Assembly (NCBI RefSeq): GCF_018986435.1
Contig: NZ_JAHMIN010000013.1
Location: forward strand, 30,449 to 94,448
Origin: Hahella sp. HN01
Lineage (GTDB): Bacteria; Pseudomonadota; Gammaproteobacteria; Pseudomonadales; Oleiphilaceae
DNA length: 64,000 nucleotides
Reading direction: 5' to 3'
The position numbers and the translations under genes were made by a program. The notes under the pieces are model-generated. The model saw nothing but the letters and a program-made list of their open reading frames with translations. It had not been told where the DNA came from and ran no database searches. Below, piece by piece: positions 36,590 to 45,904 of this stretch (position 1 is the first letter of the stretch; the number at the start of each line of letters is the position of its first letter).

Positions 36590-37384
36590 CTAGCCCAGAA
36601 GCAGTGAGTCGTCGGCCAACCCTTGCCCGCTTTTAGTCTCAAACAGTTTCAGCAGGTCCGGGATGGTGGTGGACTGACGCTGTTCGCCTTCAATATCAAA
36701 GATAATTTTGCCTTCGTGCAGCATCAGCGTGCGGTCGCCGTAGTCCAGCGCCTGCTGCATGCTGTGAGTCACCATCAGAACCGTTAATTTTTCCCGCTCG
36801 ACGATTTCCGCCGTCAGCTCCAGAACGAAGGCGGCGGTCTTGGGGTCGAGAGCGGCAGTGTGTTCGTCCAGCAACAGAATCTCAATGGGCTGCAGAGTGG
36901 CCATCAACAGACTCATCGCCTGACGCTGTCCGCCGGACAGCAGGCCGATCTGATCGCCCAAACGATCTTCCAGACCCAGCCCCAGGCGGGCGACCAGCTC
37001 TTTGAAGCGCTTGTTGTCGACAGACTTGATCGCTGGGCGCAAACCGCGACGTTTGCCCCGCGCCAAAGCCAACGCCAGATTTTCTTCCAGGGTGAGAGTT
37101 TCACAAGTGCCCCGCTTGGGGTCCTGGAATACACGGGCGACATTTTTGGCGCGTTTGTGAGTGGGCGCCTGGGTGACGTCCTGATGGCCAATGACGATTT
37201 TGCCGGACTCCGGCTGTATTTCACCGGCGATGGCGTTGAGCAGGGTGCTTTTGCCTGCGCCGTTGCTGCCGATAACGGTGACGAACTGCCCTTGCGGGAT
37301 GGTCAGGTCGACGCCCCGCAGCGCGTAGACTTCCAGCGGCGTGCCGCGGCCAAAGCAGACGTGAAGATCGGAAACCTGGATCAT
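36590..37384 (-). CDS. ABC transporter ATP-binding protein (TrpZ-like, COG1101)
   Basis: A 264-residue ATPase. Walker A is IGSNGAGKSTLLN, the signature is LLSGGQRQAMSLLMA, Walker B is ILLLDEHTAALDPKT with the unusual but family-typical DEHTAALD, and the switch His is in VTHSMQQALDYG. It forms an importer with the two genes upstream. Such cassettes import amino acids in some bacteria (TrpXYZ); the substrate here is unknown. Last gene of the operon, two bases after the permease. Confidence 0.9.
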   Translation of the reverse strand: MIQVSDLHVCFGRGTPLEVYALRGVDLTIPQGQFVTVIGSNGAGKSTLLNAIAGEIQPESGKIVIGHQDVTQAPTHKRAKNVARVFQDPKRGTCETLTLEENLALALARGKRRGLRPAIKSVDNKRFKELVARLGLGLEDRLGDQIGLLSGGQRQAMSLLMATLQPIEILLLDEHTAALDPKTAAFVLELTAEIVEREKLTVLMVTHSMQQALDYGDRTLMLHEGKIIFDIEGEQRQSTTIPDLLKLFETKSGQGLADDSLLLG

Positions 37385-37386
37385 GC

Positions 37387-38304
37387 TTAAGGCCTCCCTG
37401 CAGGTTTGAATACAGCGCGTTTGGCGGTAGGCAGAACAATCGCCATGGCCACCAGCGCGGCGGTGATCAGGTTGAGGTCCTGCGCCTGCAGACCCAGAAA
37501 GTCGGTGTTAAGGGCGGTCGCCACGGCCAGACGATAAAGTATGGAGCCAAGAATGCAGCCCAGCAGCGCCAGCAATATAGTGCGAGGCGTTAAGAGCGCT
37601 TCGCCGCCAATGACCGACGCCAAACCGACCAGGATAACGCCGACGCCCATGGTGATGTCCGCGTTGCCGGTGGATTGCGCGAACAACGCCCCAGCCAGCG
37701 CCACCAACCCGTTGGACAGCGCCATGCCCACCATAATCATGAAACCGGTATTGATCCCTTGCGCCTTCGCCATATGTGGATTGGCGCCTGCCGCGCGCAT
37801 GGCCAGACCCAGTTCCGACTTCAGGAAGAACAACAGAAAACCGGCGACGGCGATGACCACGACAGCAAAGCCGATAGGGGCGGCGTAGTAATACTTAACG
37901 CCCAGGGTATCAAATACGCTGAGGACGGTAGGCTCGCCCAACAACGCCACATTGGGCTTGCCCATGATGCGCAAATTAATGGAGTACAACGCCATCATGG
38001 TCAGTATGGAGGCCAACAAATGCAGAATCTTGAGCCTTACGTTCAACCAGGCGGTGACGCCGCCCGCCATTGCGCCTGCAGTAATCGCCGCAAGCGTGGC
38101 CAGCCAGGGATTCCAGCCGAACGTAATCAGGGTGGCGCACACCGCTCCGCCTAAAGGGAAGCTGCCGTCGACGGTGAGGTCGGGGAAGTCCAGGATGCGG
38201 AAAGACAGAAACACGCCGAAGGCGACGAGGGCGAATACAAGGCCGACTTCAATAGCGCCAAGAAAAGCGATTTGGGACAAAAGTACCTCCGGGAACAACT
38301 GCAA
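37387..38304 (-). CDS. ABC transporter permease (TrpY-like, COG4120)
   Basis: A 305-residue inner-membrane protein with eight or nine hydrophobic helices. It begins near the motif LDFPDLTVDGSFPLGGAVCA, characteristic of this family and related to LivH-type permeases, and has VGVILVGLASVIGGEALLTP near the C-terminus. It is encoded between the binding protein and the ATPase. There is a stable hairpin in the 43-base space before it. Confidence 0.9.
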   Translation of the reverse strand: MQLFPEVLLSQIAFLGAIEVGLVFALVAFGVFLSFRILDFPDLTVDGSFPLGGAVCATLITFGWNPWLATLAAITAGAMAGGVTAWLNVRLKILHLLASILTMMALYSINLRIMGKPNVALLGEPTVLSVFDTLGVKYYYAAPIGFAVVVIAVAGFLLFFLKSELGLAMRAAGANPHMAKAQGINTGFMIMVGMALSNGLVALAGALFAQSTGNADITMGVGVILVGLASVIGGEALLTPRTILLALLGCILGSILYRLAVATALNTDFLGLQAQDLNLITAALVAMAIVLPTAKRAVFKPAGRP

Positions 38305-38313
38305 TGATGGGAG

Positions 38314-38334
38314 AGGGCCTCTCCTTGAGGCCCT
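38314..38334 (-). repeat. hairpin between binding-protein and permease genes
   Basis: AGGGCCTC-TCCTT-GAGGCCCT is a perfect 8-base-pair hairpin without a T-tract in the minus direction. It probably stabilises the upstream binding-protein message. Confidence 0.65.
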
Positions 38335-38347
38335 GGAGAGAGCGGGA

Positions 38348-39313
38348 TCAGCCGCCTACGATTTCCTTGGCTTCTTCAGACAATTTGGAATCCAGTTTGA
38401 CGCCCATGCGCTCAGCGGCGCCGGGGTTCAGGTAAAGCTCCAGCTTTTCAACGCCTTGTACGTCGATATCGCCAGGGGCTTTGCCTTCAAGAATATCCGC
38501 TACGATACCGCCGGTTTGTCTGCCTACGTCATAATAGTTGAAACCATAGGCGGCGATGGCGCCGCGGGTGACGGTGTCTGTGTCGGCGGCGATGACCGGC
38601 AGCTTGTTCTGCTCGCCGACTTTGATGACTGCTTCTACGCCGGAAATGACAGTGTTGTCAGTCAGCAGGTAGATAGCGTCGACTTTTCCTACCAGTGAGC
38701 GCGCGGCGTTCAGAATCTCTGAACTCTTGGTGACGGCGGCTTCACGCAGCACCAGGCCAGCGCTTGCGCTTTCTGCTTTCAGTCTTTCCACCAGCGAGAC
38801 GGAGTTGGCTTCGCCGGGGTTGTAGATCGTGCCAATGGTTTTCACATCAGGAACGATGCGCTTAACCAGTTGCAGGTGCTTGTCGATGGGCAGCATGTCC
38901 ATGGTGCCAGTGACTTTGCCGCCAGGCTTTTCCAGAGTCTTGACCAGTTTTGCTCCCAGAGGATCGGTGACGGCGGAGAAAACGACTGGCGTGTTGCGTG
39001 CGGCCGCTGCGGCGGTGATCGCGGAAGGCGTGGCGATGGCGACGATTACGTCAGGCTCTTCACCCGCGAATTTCTTGGCGATCTGGTTGGCGGTAGTCGG
39101 GTTGCCCTGAGCGCTTTCGTACATCCACTTCAGGTTTTCGCCTACTTTGAAACCTCTCTCGGCGAGTTCGTCCTGTACGCCCTTACGACAGGCGTCCAAA
39201 GCGGGGTGCTCAACAATCTGGGTGATGGCAACGAATTTCTCGTCAGCAGCCAGAGCCGCCGGACTCATGAAGGGTAACAAGGACAACAAGCCCACCAACA
39301 ATTTCTTCGACAT
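38348..39313 (-). CDS. ABC transporter substrate-binding protein (TrpX-like, COG2984)
   Basis: A 321-residue periplasmic protein. The signal peptide MSKKLLVGLLSLLPFMSPAA is cleaved near ALA-AD. The body matches the COG2984 family: FVAITQIVEHPALDACRKGV, VIVAIATPSAITAAAAARNT, VFSAVTDPLGAKLV and a second domain with IYLLTDNTVISGVEAV. The family includes TrpX, a tryptophan- or tyrosine-binding protein in Gram-positives. The ligand cannot be assigned from sequence here. First gene of a three-gene operon. Confidence 0.88.
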   Translation of the reverse strand: MSKKLLVGLLSLLPFMSPAALAADEKFVAITQIVEHPALDACRKGVQDELAERGFKVGENLKWMYESAQGNPTTANQIAKKFAGEEPDVIVAIATPSAITAAAAARNTPVVFSAVTDPLGAKLVKTLEKPGGKVTGTMDMLPIDKHLQLVKRIVPDVKTIGTIYNPGEANSVSLVERLKAESASAGLVLREAAVTKSSEILNAARSLVGKVDAIYLLTDNTVISGVEAVIKVGEQNKLPVIAADTDTVTRGAIAAYGFNYYDVGRQTGGIVADILEGKAPGDIDVQGVEKLELYLNPGAAERMGVKLDSKLSEEAKEIVGG

Positions 39314-39427
39314 ACACGATCTCTCTTTATGAGTTATGGTTTTTGCCCGCCTGACTCCTGTGCGCCGGGAGCCGGATTATAGTCGGCAGGGGAGTTTTCT
39401 AAAACCGGAAATCCGCGTCAACCCTCG

Positions 39428-39823
39428 CTATGACGCGCGGACCCGTTTATCTCGTTGCGGCGCTTTGAGATAAAACTTCCTTTTCGCCAGTCCCTGCATG
39501 CCCGTATAGAGGGTGTAGCCGAAGCCCGCCAGAAACAGCAGAGAGACGACCAGCAACACAATATTCTGGGTGAGATTCCGTTCTATATTAAATTGCACGA
39601 CGGTGACGAATATCGACAGCTGTTCTATGAACAGGTAGGCGGTAATCAGGCCGCCGATAAAGCTTGTCACCATCTGACTGCAGATAATCATTCGCGACGG
39701 TATCACTGCGACATGTCCGCAGGCGTCGCACTCATATGTTTCTGTAAGCTCCGTCTCGTTGTGCCCTTGCACGGCGGCAATAAGAATTCCATTTTTGCAT
39801 TTTCGGCAGCGGTAAGAAGACAT
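39428..39823 (-). CDS. zinc-ribbon membrane protein, hypothetical
   Basis: A 131-residue protein. The N-terminus is a zinc-ribbon with two Cys pairs (YRCRKCKNG and YECDACGHV), followed by two hydrophobic helices (about residues 52-72 and 86-107) and a basic C-terminal tail. It probably sits in the inner membrane with both ends in the cytoplasm. Function unknown. Single gene, about 115 bases after the binding-protein start in the same orientation. Confidence 0.65.
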   Translation of the reverse strand: MSSYRCRKCKNGILIAAVQGHNETELTETYECDACGHVAVIPSRMIICSQMVTSFIGGLITAYLFIEQLSIFVTVVQFNIERNLTQNIVLLVVSLLFLAGFGYTLYTGMQGLAKRKFYLKAPQRDKRVRAS

Positions 39824-40400
39824 TATTATTTTCCTGTTGTAAAGATCCTGGCGATGGACGCCTTCGACCTATCTTCTTAATGGATTCTCCTCAGGAAACG
39901 CGCGCTTCAACCTTCTTTTCACTGTCGGCGTCCGGTGGTCAGTCTGCTGTCCATATTGCGACAAAGGACTGGCGACCCGGGGCTGTGGCGGTGTGATTGG
40001 AACGGCCTCGCACGCTTCCGACGAGCACATGTCAATATATGCAGTATTGGCGGGTTATTATAGCCGCTTGGCGGGGCAGGTCCACGATTCACGGCGTTTG
40101 CGGACAAGTATTACAGAGTTTTCAAAAGCTGGAGAGGGCAAAGTCAGCGCTTGCTGCGTCAATCGGACTAGGATATTTTGCGAATCAAGCCCGGATTCAC
40201 AAGCAGGCAGGGGATACACTAACTCTGGTCAGGGACCCGCCACATACTGCGGCTGATCGAATTAAGGGCCGGAAGAGCCAAGACGCTATCCGCAACGAAT
40301 ACTCTGTTCGCAAAGATAGTTGTCCGTACAATGAATAAGTCTAATAATCAATAACTTATAAATAACCAACAATACTAATAAAAGAAGGCAAGGACACACT
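39824..40400. other. long intergenic region before the acyl-CoA synthetase
   Basis: No gene is supported in these 577 bases. Two open frames (39993-40256 and 39997-40338) overlap each other in different frames, lack ribosome sites and have no protein-like pattern. The last 60 bases are A/T rich and hold a purine-rich site (GAAGGCAAGGA) before ATG 40401. No tRNA or strong hairpin was found. Confidence 0.5.
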
Positions 40401-42074
40401 ATGGAGCTGCACACGCATATTCCCACCCCATTGCAACGTCTTTACCACTGGGAAAAAAGCCGTCCCGGAGATGTTTTCATGACGCAGCCGATGGGCGATA
40501 ACCTTTCAGTTGATTACACCTTTCAACGGACTGCGCAGGAAGCGCGACGCATGGCGGCGTACCTGCGCTCGCTGGGTCTGCCGCAAGACGCTAAGGTGGC
40601 CATCCTCTCGAAAAACTGCGCCCACTGGATCATGAGCGATCTGGCCATCTGGATGGCGGGCTATGTATCGGTTCCTTTATATCCGACATTGAGCGCGGAC
40701 AGCGTTCGGCAGATTCTGGAGCACAGCGAGGCCAAGGTGCTGTTCGTCGGCAAACTGGATGACTGGGACACCATGAAAGCCGGCGTACCGGATGATATTC
40801 ACTGTATTTCCTATCCATTGAGTCCCCCGAACGACTTTCCCACCTGGGACGATATCGTCGCCAAGACGCATCCTCTGGAGGAGAGCCCGCCCCGGAATCA
40901 CGAAGAGCTGGCCACTATTGTCTACACCTCCGGCTCGACGGGCATGCCTAAAGGCGTGATGTTGTCCTTCAATAACCTGGCGTTCGCGGCGGATGGCGTC
41001 GTGAACTTTCTGGATGTCGGTTCCCATGAGCGGATGCTCTCATACCTGCCGCTGTCACATGTGTTTGAACGCTTTGTGGTGGAAATGGGCGCTCTGTACA
41101 CGGGCTTTCACGTGTTCTTCGCCGAGTCCCTGGACACCTTCGTGCGCGACTTGAAAGCAGCCAAGCCTACTTTATTTTTGGCGGTGCCGCGCATCTGGAC
41201 CAAGTTCCAGGCGGGGGTTTTGAGCAAGATGCCGGAAGAAAAACTGAATCTTCTGTTGAAGATCCCTGGCGTGTCGCATCTGATCAGAAAGAAAGTGTTG
41301 AAAGGTCTGGGGCTGGAGTATGTGAGATTCGCCGGCAGCGGCTCCGCGCCGCTGTCCCAGGATATTCTCAGCTGGTATCGCCGGTTGGGGCTGGAGTTGC
41401 TGGAAGGCTACGGCATGTCGGAAAACTTCGCCTATTCCCATATGACCAAACCGGGACGAACCAAAGTGGGTTTTGTCGGCGAGGCGTTGCCTGGCGTGGA
41501 TGTGCGCGTGGGTTCGGACGGGGAAGTCCTGGTGAAAAGTCCCGCCACCATGATGGGGTATTACAAGGAGCCGGATAAAACCACGGAGGCGCTTACCGAA
41601 GACGGTTTTTTGCGCACAGGCGATCTCGGCGAAGTGGACGAGCTGGGTCGTCTCAAGTTGACTGGGCGTAAAAAAGAACTGTTTAAGACCAGCAAGGGCA
41701 AGTATGTGGCGCCCGCGCCGCTTGAAAACCGCATCATCAGTCATCCGCAGATTGAGATGGTTTGCGTGGCCGGTTCCGACTATCCGCAGCCTCACTGTCT
41801 GGTCATGCTGTCTGACGACGCCTATCCGAAGCGGACGAACCCGGATTTCCGCCAGACTCTGGAGAAGAGCTTGCAAAACCTGCTGCAGGACATCAACGCC
41901 ACTGTTGATCCTCATGAGCGTTTGCAGTTCCTGGCGGTAGTGTCTGAGCAGTGGACTATCGAAAACAATTTCCTGACGCCCACGATGAAGCTGAAGCGAA
42001 ATGTCATCGAAGAGGCCTACAAGCCGCATCTTGAGCAATGGTATAGCGCTAAAGCTCCGGTTATCTGGCAGTAA
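40401..42074 (+). CDS. long-chain acyl-CoA synthetase (AMP-forming)
   Basis: A 557-residue member of the ANL superfamily, closer to the FAA1-type (COG1022) long-chain acyl-CoA synthetases than to FadD. Motif A3 is IVYTSGSTGMPKGVMLSF, A5 is LELLEGYGMSENFAY, A7/A8 include RTGDLGEVDELGRLKLTGRKK, and the catalytic C-terminal region ends NNFLTPTMKLKRNVIEEAYK. It activates fatty acids to acyl-CoA through an acyl-adenylate in the cytoplasm or at the membrane. Single gene followed by a bidirectional hairpin. Confidence 0.9.
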   Translation: MELHTHIPTPLQRLYHWEKSRPGDVFMTQPMGDNLSVDYTFQRTAQEARRMAAYLRSLGLPQDAKVAILSKNCAHWIMSDLAIWMAGYVSVPLYPTLSADSVRQILEHSEAKVLFVGKLDDWDTMKAGVPDDIHCISYPLSPPNDFPTWDDIVAKTHPLEESPPRNHEELATIVYTSGSTGMPKGVMLSFNNLAFAADGVVNFLDVGSHERMLSYLPLSHVFERFVVEMGALYTGFHVFFAESLDTFVRDLKAAKPTLFLAVPRIWTKFQAGVLSKMPEEKLNLLLKIPGVSHLIRKKVLKGLGLEYVRFAGSGSAPLSQDILSWYRRLGLELLEGYGMSENFAYSHMTKPGRTKVGFVGEALPGVDVRVGSDGEVLVKSPATMMGYYKEPDKTTEALTEDGFLRTGDLGEVDELGRLKLTGRKKELFKTSKGKYVAPAPLENRIISHPQIEMVCVAGSDYPQPHCLVMLSDDAYPKRTNPDFRQTLEKSLQNLLQDINATVDPHERLQFLAVVSEQWTIENNFLTPTMKLKRNVIEEAYKPHLEQWYSAKAPVIWQ

Positions 42075-42087
42075 GCGATCGTCTGGC

Positions 42088-42111
42088 GCCAGGGGAGTTT
42101 GCTCTCCTGGC
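42088..42111. terminator. bidirectional terminator-like hairpin between convergent genes
   Basis: GCCAGGGGAG and CTCTCCTGGC pair over ten bases with one G-T wobble around TTTG. It lies between the stops of the acyl-CoA synthetase and the iron permease. T-tracts are poor on both sides. Confidence 0.6.
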
Positions 42112-42141
42112 CGCTCCCCCGACTAGGCGTAGCGCCTTACT

Positions 42142-43827
42142 TCAATATTGTTTCGCTGTACTGGCCCGATTCAGCAAAATGACGGGAATAATCCCCGTCG
42201 CTACGATAAACATGGCGGCCAGCGCGCTGTGTTCCAGCAGTTCATCCGACGCATACTGATACAGATACGTCGCCAGTGTCTCGAAGTTGAACGGGCGCAG
42301 AATCAGTGTGGCGGGCAGCTCCTTCAGCACATCCACAAACACGATAATCGCCGCCGTCAGCATGCTGCGACTGAGCAAAGGCAAATGCACCTTGGTGAGA
42401 ATGGATAAAGAGCTGTGTCCCAACGTGCGTGCGGCTTGATCCATAGAGGGAGTGATGCGGCCCAGTCCGCTTTCGGCGGAACCGAGGGAGATCGCCAGAA
42501 AGCGTGCGGAGTAAGCGTAAATGATGGCGGCGATGGTGCCGCTGAATATCAGGCCCGTGCTGGTGTTGAAATAGTCGCGGGCGACGCCGTCGATGCCATT
42601 ATCCAATGCGCCCAAAGGCACAATGACGCCGATGGCCAGCACTGCGCCGGGCATGGCGTAGCCGACCGAGGCCAGGCGCGCCATGGATTTATTAAGTGCG
42701 CTGGGAGCGATACGTTGGGAGTAGGCCAGCAAAGCGCCGACAACGACTAAGAGCGCAGCGGCGATAGTCGCCAGTTGCAACGAGTTCATCGCCAGACGGA
42801 AGAACTCCGAATTCCAGGTGACATCAAAATATTCGATGGAGTAGTACCCAAGCACGGAAGCAGGAACCAGGAAGCCGAAAAATACCAATAAGAAGCAGAA
42901 TGCGGAGGCGATGAACCCAGACTTACCGGTGAGTTGCGTCGGCGTCAGAGGTCGTGTGCGGCCGCCGCTTTGATAACTTTTGGACTTGTGCCTTGAGGCG
43001 CGCTCCAGATAGAGCAAGGCCAGGGCGATGCCCACCATCAATGCGGCGATTTGCGCCGCTCCGCCCACATTGCCAAGGTTTAGCCAGGTATCGTAAAGCC
43101 CGGCTGTTAACGTCTGGACGGCGAAAAAGCTGACGGTGCCAAAGTCGTTGAGAGTCTCCATCAGCACCAGCGCCAGACCTACTGCGAGAGCAGGGCGAAT
43201 AATCGGCAGCACAATGCGATAAAAGGTGCGCAAGGCACCGGCGCCCAGAGAACGGCTGGCCATCAATAAACTGTCTGACTGCTCCATCAAGGCGGCCCGA
43301 CAGGTCAGATAGATATAAGGATACAGAACCAGGGAGAACATGATGATGGCGCCGCCCAGACTGCGAATCTGAGGGAACCAGTAGTCCCGCGGCGTGCGCC
43401 AGCCGAACCAGTCTCGCAACAGCGCCTGTACTGGACCGGAGTATTCCAGTAAGTCGGTATAAACGTAGGCGATGACATAGGCGGGCACTGCAAAGGGAAG
43501 TAGCAGCGCCCAGGAAAACAGTTTACGTCCGGGAAAACGATAGAACGCCACCAGCCAAGCGGAGGTCACGCCAAAGAAAGTGGCCAATAAGCCCACACCA
43601 AGCATCAGGAAGAACGTGGCTTCCAGATAGCGCGGCAGCACTGTGCTCCACAGGTGTGGCCAAATATTCTCTGTAGGGAAAAACGCCACATAAATGACGG
43701 CGAGCAGAGGGATGACGGCGATCAAGGCGACAATCGCGCTGAAAAAACGCCAGCGGCGGGCGTCTGGAGAGCCCGTCGTCGCGTGTTTGGAAAGCTCCCG
43801 TATAACCGGGGCTGATACTGCTTCCAT
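42142..43827 (-). CDS. fbpB: iron(III) ABC transporter permease (FbpB-like)
   Basis: A 561-residue inner-membrane protein with about twelve helices in two homologous halves. Each half has the binding-protein-dependent permease loop: ASRSLGAGALRTFYRIVLPI in the first and AARTLGHSSLSILTKVHLPL in the second. The double-length, fused permease is typical of FbpB/SfuB ferric iron transporters. It is 94 bases downstream of the FbpA gene with a hairpin in between. No ATPase gene follows, so FbpC must be elsewhere. Confidence 0.9.
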   Translation of the reverse strand: MEAVSAPVIRELSKHATTGSPDARRWRFFSAIVALIAVIPLLAVIYVAFFPTENIWPHLWSTVLPRYLEATFFLMLGVGLLATFFGVTSAWLVAFYRFPGRKLFSWALLLPFAVPAYVIAYVYTDLLEYSGPVQALLRDWFGWRTPRDYWFPQIRSLGGAIIMFSLVLYPYIYLTCRAALMEQSDSLLMASRSLGAGALRTFYRIVLPIIRPALAVGLALVLMETLNDFGTVSFFAVQTLTAGLYDTWLNLGNVGGAAQIAALMVGIALALLYLERASRHKSKSYQSGGRTRPLTPTQLTGKSGFIASAFCFLLVFFGFLVPASVLGYYSIEYFDVTWNSEFFRLAMNSLQLATIAAALLVVVGALLAYSQRIAPSALNKSMARLASVGYAMPGAVLAIGVIVPLGALDNGIDGVARDYFNTSTGLIFSGTIAAIIYAYSARFLAISLGSAESGLGRITPSMDQAARTLGHSSLSILTKVHLPLLSRSMLTAAIIVFVDVLKELPATLILRPFNFETLATYLYQYASDELLEHSALAAMFIVATGIIPVILLNRASTAKQY

Positions 43828-43870
43828 TAATGGGTGACCTTACCGTCAGTTCCCGAATTTATAACCGCCA

Positions 43871-43896
43871 AAGCCGAAGCGCACAGGCTTCGGCTT
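43871..43896 (-). repeat. hairpin between fbpA and fbpB
   Basis: AAGCCGAAGC and GCTTCGGCTT form a perfect 10-base-pair stem around GCACAG. On the minus strand TTTGG follows, so partial termination or 3'-end protection of the fbpA message is likely. Confidence 0.7.
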
Positions 43897-43921
43897 GTTA
43901 TTGGGTGGTCGTTGTGTGCGA

Positions 43922-44944
43922 TCAGCCGTCGAAGTCGACTCTGTCCACCATCTTCACGGCTTTCTCGCGCAGTTCGCCGATTTTGTACAAAGGTAGCTCA
44001 TCACGCTTGAACTCACCCCAGGAAAGCACCAGGCCAGAAGGTTCTACGCCGGGTTTGACCGGGTATTCATAGTTCTGCTCGGAATACATTTTCTGGGCCA
44101 GTTTCTCAGTTAAAAACTCCATCAGCTTGATGGCGTTTGCTTTGTTGGGGGAGCTTTTGGTCAAACCAACGCCGCTGATATTCACATGAGAACCACGATT
44201 TTCCTGGTTGGGGAAAATCAAATTGACCGCGCGGGCCCATTCGATCTGATTCTCATCCGTCAGCATCAAGCCGTAGTAATAACTGTTGCCTAGGGAAACA
44301 TCGCAAATGCCGTCTTTAATCGCTTTGACTTGCGCCCGGTCATTGCCCTGGGGCTTGCGAGCCAGATTTTCTTTTACGCTGCGCAGCCACTCTTCCGCTT
44401 TGGCTTCGCCGTGGTGGGCGATCATGGAAGCGATCAGGCCAATGTTATACGGGTGCTTGCCTGAGCGCGTGCATATGCGGCCTTTCCACTCTGGCTTGGC
44501 CAGGTCTTCATAGGAAATGCTTTTTACGTCGGTGCGTTCTTTGGATGCGTAAATAACGCGGGCGCGGGCGGTGAGACCAAACCAGGAGTCGTCCTGCGCT
44601 TGATATTGTTCCGGAATGTTGGCGTTTAAAACGTCAGATTTTACTGGCTGCAGCACCTTGGCGTCAGTCAGTTCCTGCAATTGTCCTATGTCTGTGCTTA
44701 ACACCAGGTCCGCGGGGCTGTTGGCGCCTTCGCGCTTCAGTCTCTCCGCCACGCCTTCTTTGGCGAATACGACATTGACCTTGATGTTGGTTTGGTTGGT
44801 GAACGTATCAAGTAAAGGCTGGATCAGAAACTCCTGGCGGTAGGAGTAGACGTTGACTTCCTCCGCAGCTTGGGCGGCAAGGGGCGTCAAACAGAAGGCG
44901 GAAAGGAGGGCGGCTTTGATAACCGAGGCGGTCTTTTTTTGCAT
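43922..44944 (-). CDS. fbpA: periplasmic iron(III)-binding protein (FbpA-like)
   Basis: A 340-residue protein with signal peptide MQKKTASVIKAALLSAFCLT, cleaved near AQA-AE. The mature start EEVNVYSYRQEFLIQPLLDT and the paired Tyr in LGNSYYYGLMLTDE, which ligate ferric iron in FbpA proteins, are present. It hands iron to the FbpB permease. ATG 44944 is preferred over an in-frame TTG at 44962 lacking a ribosome site. A near-consensus Fur box lies 35 bases upstream, so iron should repress it. Confidence 0.93.
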   Translation of the reverse strand: MQKKTASVIKAALLSAFCLTPLAAQAAEEVNVYSYRQEFLIQPLLDTFTNQTNIKVNVVFAKEGVAERLKREGANSPADLVLSTDIGQLQELTDAKVLQPVKSDVLNANIPEQYQAQDDSWFGLTARARVIYASKERTDVKSISYEDLAKPEWKGRICTRSGKHPYNIGLIASMIAHHGEAKAEEWLRSVKENLARKPQGNDRAQVKAIKDGICDVSLGNSYYYGLMLTDENQIEWARAVNLIFPNQENRGSHVNISGVGLTKSSPNKANAIKLMEFLTEKLAQKMYSEQNYEYPVKPGVEPSGLVLSWGEFKRDELPLYKIGELREKAVKMVDRVDFDG

Positions 44945-44978
44945 GAAAAGAGTTCCCAACAAATAAAAGTAAATATAA

Positions 44979-44993
44979 TGAAAATAATTCTCA
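44979..44993. promoter_or_regulatory. Fur box upstream of fbpA
   Basis: TGAAAATAATTCTCA matches the 7-1-7 Fur consensus TGATAAT-N-ATTATCA at 12 of 14 positions. It lies in the A/T-rich promoter region just upstream of fbpA, so iron-dependent repression is expected. Confidence 0.75.
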
Positions 44994-45307
44994 GTAATTT
45001 TGTAACAGTGTCAAGCCCGCATAAATCGGACCCGCTATTTGAAATCTCCTCGCAGGTGTGGAAAATCGAACTGCTTTGCGTGCAAGAACAAGCGCTTAAC
45101 AACGATTGTGTCCTTATATTACTGGGTGTGAAGACACTAAGGCGCATTGACGAAAACAGTGTTGACCTGACCTAAAGCAACTCATCCCCTCTTAAAAAAG
45201 CTGATGAGAGACCTGGAAGCAAGGCAAATAAAGAAGAGTTAGAAGAAGAAAGCGAAGCAAGAATACCTGGCGAAATAACAACAGCCTGAACCACATTGGA
45301 GAAAATC

Positions 45308-45904
45308 ATGACCATTCGCCTCCATACCGAGCGCATACTGATGCTCCTTCCTGTATTAAGCGCGCTTGGCGGCTGCGCCACGGAATATTCTCATTACGGT
45401 CGTTTCGTCGCCGAGAATTCCGCAGGGGAGGAACGGGAGTTTCTCATTTCCTGGCGGACGACGGAGAGCGTGAGTGGAGAGGTGACCGCTGTCACTCCTG
45501 TTACGCTTCGCACCCAATGCAGTGATCGAGAGCTGCTGTTCATGGAGCCAGGGCAGGGCGGCGACGCCTGTCGAGGGAATCAAGAGACTGGCGTGGTCTG
45601 GTGTGGGGAGCCAGGACAGGATCTGTCGTTAGAAGGTAAGGCGTTAGTTAATTCGACGACCTTATGCGGGGCGATCACAGATGAAAACGGAGCAAGCCAG
45701 ATCGCCGACCTGGGGCGGGTCATGCAATTGCAGGTTTCTTGTTGGCCGGCGCGAACAATAGTTAAAACGGATGATGGCTCCGGTAATCTGGACTATATCA
45801 AAGCCTCTTCCGTTCCTTATATAGTGTCGGTCAAGCGGGCGGAAGCCGGCGGGTCGGAAGACAGGCCGCCAGCGCTTTCGGAAACTGTCTGCATAACGGA
45901 TTGA
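45308..45904 (+). CDS. hypothetical lipoprotein
   Basis: A 198-residue protein with lipoprotein signal MTIRLHTERILMLLPVLSAL ending at the lipobox LGGC (Cys near residue 22). The mature protein is beta-rich and contains several Cys (RTQCSDRELL, GDACRGNQET, VVWCGEPG, STTLCGAI), so disulfides in the periplasm are likely. No family was recognised. The ATG has GGAG six bases upstream. Single gene. Confidence 0.65.
   Translation: MTIRLHTERILMLLPVLSALGGCATEYSHYGRFVAENSAGEEREFLISWRTTESVSGEVTAVTPVTLRTQCSDRELLFMEPGQGGDACRGNQETGVVWCGEPGQDLSLEGKALVNSTTLCGAITDENGASQIADLGRVMQLQVSCWPARTIVKTDDGSGNLDYIKASSVPYIVSVKRAEAGGSEDRPPALSETVCITD

Noticed and set aside
39997-40338. 113-codon frame upstream of the acyl-CoA synthetase
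   Set aside because: It overlaps another frame, has no ribosome site and its composition is not protein-like.
44870-45175. 101-codon plus-strand frame over the fbpA promoter
   Set aside because: It covers the fbpA start and Fur box on the opposite strand and has no ribosome site.
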